In this document: positions 56,056 to 64,000 of the stretch, piece after piece
Numbering within the stretch: the first letter of the stretch is position 1
Layout of the letters: each line of letters starts with the position of its first letter
Notes under the pieces: model-generated
What the model was told of the DNA's origin: nothing
The model's database searches: none
The model's input: the letters and a program-made list of their open reading frames with translations, nothing else
NCBI GenBank assembly: GCA_021325515.1
Contig: JAJPHC010000057.1
Coordinates: 124,001 to 188,000 of the forward strand
Direction of reading: 5' to 3'
Origin: Acidobacteriota bacterium
Lineage (GTDB): Bacteria > Acidobacteriota > Thermoanaerobaculia > Gp7-AA8
DNA length: 64,000 nt
Position numbers and translations under genes: made by a program

Positions 56056-57168
56056 CTACAGCAGATCGTTGAGTGATGTGTAGCTGCGGCTCTGCGAATC
56101 AGCGACTGCCTTGTACGTGATCGCGCCCTTGTACACGTTCACGCCTTCGGCGAGTCCGGAGTTTTCCCTGATCGCTTTTTCGAAGCCGAGATTTGCGAGC
56201 ATCCGCGTGTAGGGAAGAGTCGCATTCGTGAGAGCGATTGTCGAGGTGCGCGGAACGGCGCCCGGCATATTGGCAACGCAGTAGTGGATGACATCGTCGA
56301 CGACGAAGGTCGGATTCGAATGCGTCGTCGCATGCGCGGTCTCGACGCAGCCGCCCTGATCGATGGCGACGTCGACGATCACCGAGCCCTTCTTCATGTC
56401 GCGGATCATGTCGCGCGTGACGAGCTTCGGTGCGGACGCGCCTGGAATCAGCACGCCGCCGACGAGAACATCGGCGCGCGCGCAGGCATCCGCGATGTGC
56501 GCCTTGTTGGATGCGAGCGTGTTGACGCGCCCCTGGAAGACGTCATCGAGGTAGCGCAGCCGGTCGAGATTCGTATCGAGAATCGTGACGCGCGCGCCGA
56601 GTCCGACAGCCATCTTCGCAGCGTTGATGCCGACGATGCCACCACCGATGATGACGACGTCGCCCGGCAGCGTGCCCGGAACTCCGCCGAGAAGGATCCC
56701 GCGGCCGCCATTCGGCTTCTGCAGGTAGTACGCACCGATGTGCACCGACATGCGTCCCGCCACTTCCGACATCGGCGTGAGCAGCGGAAGCGAGCCGCCG
56801 CGGCCGGTGATCGTCTCGTAGGCGACGCCGGTGATCTTCTTGTCGAGCAGCGTCTTCGTCAGATCGGGAACGGGTGCGAGGTGCAGATAGGTGAAGAGGA
56901 GCTGGCCATCCTTCATCCGCTTGAGATCGGGATCGATCGGCTCTTTCACCTTCACGATCATCTCCGCCTCGTTGTACACGGCATCGGCATCAGGAAGAAT
57001 CTTCGCTCCCGACGCTTCGTACTCCGCATCGGCGAAGCCGCTGCCATTGCCTGCGCCCTTCTGGATGAAAACGGAGTGGCCGTCCGAGCTCAGGTCCCTG
57101 ACACCCGAAGGCGTCATGCCCACTCGGTACTCGTTGTCTTTGATCTCAGTCGGTACACCAATCCGCAT
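56056..57168 (-). CDS. ald: Alanine dehydrogenase
   Basis: A 370-residue protein of canonical length. [20 protein letters not shown] with Arg15 (substrate binding) opens the chain; Lys74 in [11 protein letters not shown] and His95 in FTYLHLAP fit the active site, and [17 protein letters not shown] is the NAD-binding loop. It reversibly deaminates alanine to pyruvate and ammonia with NAD. Upstream is a GAGGAACGGAG purine-rich stretch. It appears monocistronic. Confidence 0.97.
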   Translation of the reverse strand: MRIGVPTEIKDNEYRVGMTPSGVRDLSSDGHSVFIQKGAGNGSGFADAEYEASGAKILPDADAVYNEAEMIVKVKEPIDPDLKRMKDGQLLFTYLHLAPVPDLTKTLLDKKITGVAYETITGRGGSLPLLTPMSEVAGRMSVHIGAYYLQKPNGGRGILLGGVPGTLPGDVVIIGGGIVGINAAKMAVGLGARVTILDTNLDRLRYLDDVFQGRVNTLASNKAHIADACARADVLVGGVLIPGASAPKLVTRDMIRDMKKGSVIVDVAIDQGGCVETAHATTHSNPTFVVDDVIHYCVANMPGAVPRTSTIALTNATLPYTRMLANLGFEKAIRENSGLAEGVNVYKGAITYKAVADSQSRSYTSLNDLL

Positions 57169-57235
57169 TGCTGTTCTCCGTTCCTCGTGTAGTCGGCGCG
57201 CATTCTATCGCCGAGACGAGAGAACGGAGGACAGA

Positions 57236-58921
57236 CTAATGCGGACGGCGCTTCGGAGTCTGCGGCAGAGGCGGCAAGCCGAACAGTGAGGGCGCGAGCA
57301 GCTTCGCCGAGGCGAGCGCGTTCACCATGCCGTAGCCGTAGTAGAGATCGTACCCGGTTGTTCCCAGATCGGCCGCGCCTCGGAAGAGTGCATTGCGCAC
57401 GTCCTGCGCGGTCGCATCAGGTGCGATCGACCAGACGAGCGAAGCTGCGCCGGATGCGTGCGGCGTCGCCATCGATGTCCCGTTCAGACTCTGATACGAC
57501 TCGCCGCGCGCGCTCGCAATGAGAGTCGAAGAGGCGAGGATCTTCTGGCCGTCGTCATAGCTCACGCCGAGCGCGAGGATCCAGGGATAGTCGAGGTCGG
57601 GCTGGTAGTCGCTGCAGTTGGTGTTCTCGCAACCCTGACGGATCAGAGTCCAGATTGCGATGTCGTCCTTGCCGCCTTTGAAGTTGTAGATCACGGCCGC
57701 CGTGGCACCGGCTGCCATCGCGTTCTTCACTTTTTCGTTGAACGTCAGATCACAACCATCCGTTGTTCCGGTTCCGCATCCGCGCTCGATGACGGCGACG
57801 CGGCCCGCGACGCCGGGAGGAAAATCCTCCGGCCGCCCCAGCTTGCAGAAGACGAAGGACGAGGTCACATCGCGCCTCGGTGAGCCGCGGAGCGCGAATG
57901 CATTCAGTGTCGCACCGCCGTCGATCGCGACATCGGCAGCGGGAATGGAGCCGACGCGGGCAGTCGAGAGCACGCCGACGCCGGGAGCCGCAACACCCAT
58001 GTTCGGGCCGAAGCTGGAGAAGCCGGCGCGCGTGAACGTCTGATCGATCGCACCGGTGGCGATGACCGTTGGATAGGCGCCGGGATACACGACGGCACCG
58101 AGACCGGTGTTACCTGCTGCGGCAACGGCGAGGATGCCGTTGTCATAGATGGTCTGGAACGCCTCGCGATCGGCAGTCGTCGCTTCCGGTCCGCCGAGGG
58201 AGAGGCTGACGATCCACTTCCCGCCGAGCGACTTTGATTTCGACAGGACCCAGTCGAGCCCGGCCACGATTTTTTCCGTGTCGCCCTTTCCGTGACTGTC
58301 GAGCACTTTGATGGACCAGATGCGCGTGTTCGGCGCGACGCCGACGACGCCGAATCCGTTGTCCTGCGCGGCGATCGTGCCGGCGACGTGCGTGCCATGA
58401 CCGTTGTCGTCGACGGGCGCCGCAGCGGTGTCGAATGTGTTGTAACCGCCCGCGTAGGCCGCGGCGAGGTCGGGGTGTGTGGCGTCGATCCCGGTGTCGA
58501 GAATGACGACGTTGACCGGCGCCGCCTTCGCTGCCAGATTCCAGAGCTCCGGCGCGTGGATCGCGGTCACACCCCACGGCGTCGTCTGCTGCACGGAAAA
58601 CTGGGAGAGCTCGGGCGCAGGCTTCAAGGTGGCCGGTGCCTCGTCCTCGAGGAGGCTGCGGGCTGCGACTTCCTCGACGTAACGCACGCCGGGAGACCGC
58701 TTCAGATCCGCTGCTTCGTCCGCCGTCAGATCCGCGGCGAAGCTGTCGAGATTCTCGAACTGACGCACGCGATGCTGTGCGACTTCCGCTTCACCGTGCA
58801 GAACGGCGGCGATCCCGCCGTTGTGATGCGGCTGCTTCAGCGCAACGATGTAGCGAGTGGCCGCCGGTGTCTGCAACGCGGCGAGAAGGAGGAAGGCGAG
58901 GGGAGTGATCTTTCGCAGCAT
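57236..58921 (-). CDS. Secreted subtilisin-family serine protease with PA domain
   Basis: A 561-residue protein from ATG 58921; no strong ribosome binding site is visible. The signal peptide ends TPAAT. An inhibitor I9-like propeptide (about 22-90, RYIVALKQPHHN...VRYVEEV) precedes the S8 domain. The full catalytic set is present: Asp142 (ILDTGID), His175 (GHGTHVAGT), Asn271 (AAAGN) and Ser483 (NGTSMATPHASG). A PA domain (about 335-475) is inserted between Asn and Ser, as in PA-subtilases, and may govern access of substrates. The protein ends QTPKRRPH. It follows the metalloprotease gene on the same strand. Confidence 0.95.
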   Translation of the reverse strand: MLRKITPLAFLLLAALQTPAATRYIVALKQPHHNGGIAAVLHGEAEVAQHRVRQFENLDSFAADLTADEAADLKRSPGVRYVEEVAARSLLEDEAPATLKPAPELSQFSVQQTTPWGVTAIHAPELWNLAAKAAPVNVVILDTGIDATHPDLAAAYAGGYNTFDTAAAPVDDNGHGTHVAGTIAAQDNGFGVVGVAPNTRIWSIKVLDSHGKGDTEKIVAGLDWVLSKSKSLGGKWIVSLSLGGPEATTADREAFQTIYDNGILAVAAAGNTGLGAVVYPGAYPTVIATGAIDQTFTRAGFSSFGPNMGVAAPGVGVLSTARVGSIPAADVAIDGGATLNAFALRGSPRRDVTSSFVFCKLGRPEDFPPGVAGRVAVIERGCGTGTTDGCDLTFNEKVKNAMAAGATAAVIYNFKGGKDDIAIWTLIRQGCENTNCSDYQPDLDYPWILALGVSYDDGQKILASSTLIASARGESYQSLNGTSMATPHASGAASLVWSIAPDATAQDVRNALFRGAADLGTTGYDLYYGYGMVNALASAKLLAPSLFGLPPLPQTPKRRPH

Positions 58922-58982
58922 AGGTTGTCGACCGATGTGAGTACGGCTCCCATGCGGGAGCCGTCCAACAGATCGTCGCAAA

Positions 58983-60422
58983 TCAGTGGCGAAGAATTCG
59001 CCGGCCCTGCGGCGCGGTGATGGGCCAACCGATGTCGCGCAGTTGGTCGATCGTCAGATCGACGCCATGCGTGAGGTCATCGTTGATGTTCGGTTCCATG
59101 AGCAGATTCGGACTCGCGGTGACGTCGAAGTGATAGATGGAAGATCCGCCCTGAACCGTGCAGGGCGCGTACAGCCGTGCGTAGCCTTCGCTGGTCGCAC
59201 CGGCGAGCGAGGTCGGATCGAAGTGCACCGTCACGTTGACGGTGCTCGTGAGAGCCGCGCGAATCGCGGTGCCGTCGGCCTGCGTCACGCTCACCGCCGG
59301 AATCGTCACCGTGTCGTCCGAACCACCCATGCCGGGCGGGAAGCAGGTGTCGGTCTTGTTGTCGACGACGATGATTCCGATCGCGCCCGCGTTCTGGACG
59401 TTCTTCGCTTTGACCGTGAAATTGCAGTTGCCGCGATCGACGAGTGCCCACTTCCCCTTCAGGGCCGCGGCGTTCGTCAGATCCTGACATGCGTCGAGCG
59501 TCGAACTGCTGGTCGAGTCGGTCCCGTCGTTTGCGGCGACGACGTCACCGCTCAGAGAAATGTTCGCGACCGATGCGCCGAACGATGCAGTGCCGATGTC
59601 GTAGTTCTTCGCGATCGCTGAAGGTGCAGTCACCGTCAGCACGGTCACCGGCTTCAGCAGCGTCGCGGCGTGCTGCTTCGTGAGCGCGCCGTCCCACGTG
59701 AGGTGTCCCGTGTTGATCATCGAGACGAGGCGCTGCTCGGGCGTCATCTGCGTCCAGCGAAGGCCGGCCTGATTGTCGAACGTATGCACTTCGAACACGG
59801 TGGGGGTGTTGTTGCTGAAGTTGCCGCTGTTCGTGCTCGTGTTGCCGGCGAAGCCGAGGCCGTGTGCGAACTCGTGAAGAAGAACGGCGATGAGATCGAC
59901 GTCCTTGCCGTGATTCGCGTCGTATCCGTAGTACCAGTTCGAATCGCCGAGGCACGTGGCGTTGTCGACGAGTGCATTGAACTGTGCGCGGATCTGCGCT
60001 GTGTTCGGGCTGAGATCCGTTCCCGCCAGTGCGTTGGCGAGCGCCAGCGGATAGCCGACGTTCGGAAGCGGCGCATTCGCGAAGTTCGAGACGAAGACCG
60101 TTGGCGAGGCCTGTCCGAGAATTGCCGAGCTGGCCGTGCAGGGCTGGCCGGAAACATTGATCGGCGAGAACGTCGCGGAAATCGTGATGGGAACTTTCGA
60201 ATCGAGCAGCTCACCCCAGATCGCGGCGGCATACTTGAACGCATTGAGCCGCTGCTCTCCGAGCGTCGTGCCCGGATTGCCGCCGACCGGCGTAGCCGGC
60301 GTCGGATCATTGAAGCCGGTTCCTGCCGCGTCGTTGTTCTTGATGGTGATCGTCACGCGCGCGAAGGCGCTGCTGCTGACGAGCGTGGAGACGAGAGCGA
60401 GAAGAAGAAGTGTTCTGCGCAT
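58983..60422 (-). CDS. Secreted HExxH metalloprotease with PA domain
   Basis: A 479-residue protein with a signal peptide ending SSAFAR. The zinc site is LLHEFAHGLGF, with His183, Glu184 and His187 and the GxxF continuation seen in gluzincin or metzincin-like enzymes; the third ligand is not certain. A PA domain lies at about 270-400 (ANDGTDSTSSSTLDACQDL, GKWALVDRGNCNFTVKAKN, AGAIGIIVVDN), inserted in the catalytic region. The end, THGVDLTIDQLRDIGW followed by PITAPQGRRILRH, is typical of this family of predicted secreted proteases. It starts two bases after the stop of a small secreted protein. Confidence 0.88.
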   Translation of the reverse strand: MRRTLLLLALVSTLVSSSAFARVTITIKNNDAAGTGFNDPTPATPVGGNPGTTLGEQRLNAFKYAAAIWGELLDSKVPITISATFSPINVSGQPCTASSAILGQASPTVFVSNFANAPLPNVGYPLALANALAGTDLSPNTAQIRAQFNALVDNATCLGDSNWYYGYDANHGKDVDLIAVLLHEFAHGLGFAGNTSTNSGNFSNNTPTVFEVHTFDNQAGLRWTQMTPEQRLVSMINTGHLTWDGALTKQHAATLLKPVTVLTVTAPSAIAKNYDIGTASFGASVANISLSGDVVAANDGTDSTSSSTLDACQDLTNAAALKGKWALVDRGNCNFTVKAKNVQNAGAIGIIVVDNKTDTCFPPGMGGSDDTVTIPAVSVTQADGTAIRAALTSTVNVTVHFDPTSLAGATSEGYARLYAPCTVQGGSSIYHFDVTASPNLLMEPNINDDLTHGVDLTIDQLRDIGWPITAPQGRRILRH

Positions 60423-60424
60423 GA

Positions 60425-60757
60425 TTACTTCTCCGACGGGCGCGGCGATTCATCGCGCTGATTGCGCTCGAGGAACGAGCGCATGCCGCGCTCGCTCGTG
60501 ACGCAGGCGGTCGTGATCGAGCCGTCGTCGTTCTTCTTCGCGACGAGCACGTTGGGCATCGCCGGGATGAAGGTCATTCCCTTCTCGACGATCGCGTCTC
60601 CCGCGACTTCGAACAAAGCGCTCATCGTGAGCGGTGACGCAGCCGCGATCATGTCGAGCTGTTCACGCGTGATCCTGGGGGCGACTCGAGTTTCCGCGGC
60701 CATGGCAGTGCCGGCGATCGATGTCGCGGCGAGCATCGAAAGAATCAGACGACGCAT
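60425..60757 (-). CDS. Small secreted protein upstream of the metalloprotease
   Basis: A 110-residue protein from ATG 60757, preceded by GAGGAGACTGC. The signal peptide ends GTAMAAE. The mature part is short and mostly helical with one possible beta hairpin (PNVLVAKKNDDGSITTACV) and a single Cys, ending in a Pro/Glu/Lys-rich tail. I recognise no family. It is encoded in front of the HExxH protease with two bases between, so it could be a partner, chaperone or inhibitor of that enzyme; that is a guess from position. Confidence 0.75.
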   Translation of the reverse strand: MRRLILSMLAATSIAGTAMAAETRVAPRITREQLDMIAAASPLTMSALFEVAGDAIVEKGMTFIPAMPNVLVAKKNDDGSITTACVTSERGMRSFLERNQRDESPRPSEK

Positions 60758-60834
60758 GCAGTCTCCTCGTTGGGTGGAATTACCTATCGAACAGGCCTTC
60801 GGCCGGTCCACATTCCGTTGACGTAGTAACACAA

Positions 60835-60859
60835 AGGGCCGCCGGAATCCGGCGGCCCT
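60835..60859 (-). terminator. Terminator hairpin after hppA
   Basis: A perfect 11-base stem, AGGGCCGCCGG (60835-60845) with CCGGCGGCCCT (60849-60859), closes an AAT loop. On the reverse strand only a weak T-rich tail (TTTGTGTT) follows. It lies 28 bases after the pyrophosphatase stop. Confidence 0.8.
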
Positions 60860-60887
60860 GAGGGTGATTCGGTTGCAGCCTTGAAAA

Positions 60888-63398
<2,511 letters not shown>

Positions 63399-63539
63399 AG
63401 TTCCTCCGTTAAGTTGTTTCGGTGATCCCGTCCCGACACGAGTGACCAGAGGACGGGCGCTTAGGGCGCGCGGATGATAGCCGAAACGGAGGATTTGCGG
63501 TAGCTGGCGGCGGACGCACTCCACCTGAATTGAGTGACT

Positions 63540-64000
63540 TTATTGCGCGGAGCGGATGTGGATCTCGACGCGCCGGTTCAACTGCCGCCCTTCCGGCGTG
63601 TCATTCGACGCCTTCGGCCGGGTTTTTCCGAACCCGACGGCATTGATCCGGTTCGCAGCCACGCCCCGATCCACCAGATAGTCCTTCACTGCGAACGCAC
63701 GGCGCTCGCTCAGATTCTGGTTGTAATCATCGCTTCCCATCGCATCCGTGTGGCCCTCGACGTCGATGATTTCTTCGGGATAGCGCTTGAAGTTGTCGGC
63801 GAGATTGTTCAGAGGCGGATACGACTCGGGACGCAGCGTCGCCGAGTTGTAGTCGAAGAGCACGTCACTCGTGAGCCGTACGTCGATCTGATTCTCGGCA
63901 GGGCGCGTGACCTCGACGTCGGGAATCTGCTGCAGCTCTTTCTGCTGCTGGTCCATCCGGTGCCCGGCAGCCCCACCGATTGCTGCACCGACGATGGCTC
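63540..64000 (-). CDS. OmpA-family peptidoglycan-binding protein, 5' end beyond right edge
   Basis: The frame stays open to position 64000, so the gene is truncated at its start; an internal ATG at 63956 should not be taken as the start because the preceding codons encode AIVGAAIGGAAGHR, the glycine-zipper helix typical of YiaD-like OmpA lipoproteins. The C-terminal OmpA domain is complete: VLFDYNSATLRPES, EGHTDAMGSDDYNQNLSERRA, INAVGFGKTRPKASNDT and QLNRRVEIHI. It binds meso-diaminopimelate in peptidoglycan and tethers the outer membrane. Confidence 0.93.
   Translation of the reverse strand, partial: AIVGAAIGGAAGHRMDQQQKELQQIPDVEVTRPAENQIDVRLTSDVLFDYNSATLRPESYPPLNNLADNFKRYPEEIIDVEGHTDAMGSDDYNQNLSERRAFAVKDYLVDRGVAANRINAVGFGKTRPKASNDTPEGRQLNRRVEIHIRSAQ

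Noticed and set aside
58944-58963. Terminator hairpin CGGCTCCC-ATGC-GGGAGCCG between the two PA-protease genes
   Set aside because: It lacks a T-run on either strand and lies close to the subtilase start, so a terminating role is not supported.

Overview
This 64 kb window is high-GC bacterial chromosome, most likely from the Acidobacteriota. Clues are a VWFA-related protein of the acidobacterial type, a large TonB-dependent-receptor-like protein with an N-terminal carboxypeptidase-regulatory domain, a zinc-ribbon Ser/Thr kinase, many secreted proteins with beta-rich repeats (NHL, Fn3, DUF11 with an IPTL-CTERM-like tail), and dispersed GC-rich palindromes. The phylum call is inference from gene content only. 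There is no rRNA and no intact tRNA.

Layout. 1-2372: an edge-truncated lipoprotein gene, a divergent subtilase-like secreted protein and the 3' remnant of a tRNA-Gly, which looks like one end of an integrated element. 2415-5644: a tightly coupled five-gene operon (acyl carrier protein, LnmK-like acyltransferase/decarboxylase, membrane-anchored SGNH protein, MBOAT acyltransferase, 36-residue DltX-like microprotein), the most interesting locus. 5659-7629: DUF983 protein and a GT39-type glycosyltransferase. 7624-7784: three copies of an imperfect palindromic repeat. 7780-11050: MacAB-type ABC export operon. 11129-16336: Ser/Thr kinase divergent from a bactofilin, an aldehyde dehydrogenase and an M28 peptidase. 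16450-26159: sulfatase-fold/TPR lipoprotein, TonB-dependent-receptor-like protein, EttA, SpoIIE-type phosphatase. 26228-33129: MFS transporter, phospholipid-type acyltransferase, a 219-bp higher-order tandem repeat, VWFA protein, BNR-like protein, FAD oxidoreductase. 33139-44857: a 1902-residue NHL/Fn3 protein, groES-groEL with a perfect CIRCE operator, a beta-helix protein, a TPR protein and a nucleotidyltransferase. 44967-52511: a B12-type radical SAM enzyme and a tetR-tolC-adaptor-RND efflux operon. 52581-64000: CorA coupled to a DUF11-repeat surface protein, alanine dehydrogenase, two PA-domain secreted proteases with a small secreted companion, a membrane pyrophosphatase, and an OmpA-family protein cut by the right edge.

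How parts work together. The 2.4-5.6 kb operon has every transfer component of a Dlt-type extracytoplasmic acylation pathway (carrier, MBOAT, C-terminal-Tyr microprotein, SGNH protein). In place of the DltA ligase it has an LnmK-like protein, which suggests loading of a decarboxylated acyl group, for example propionyl from methylmalonyl-CoA, and its transfer to a surface polymer. The rest of the window is rich in envelope functions: two export systems, three secreted peptidases, sulfatase-fold and repeat proteins, and an ion-pumping pyrophosphatase. All functional calls were made by reading motifs; no database search was run.
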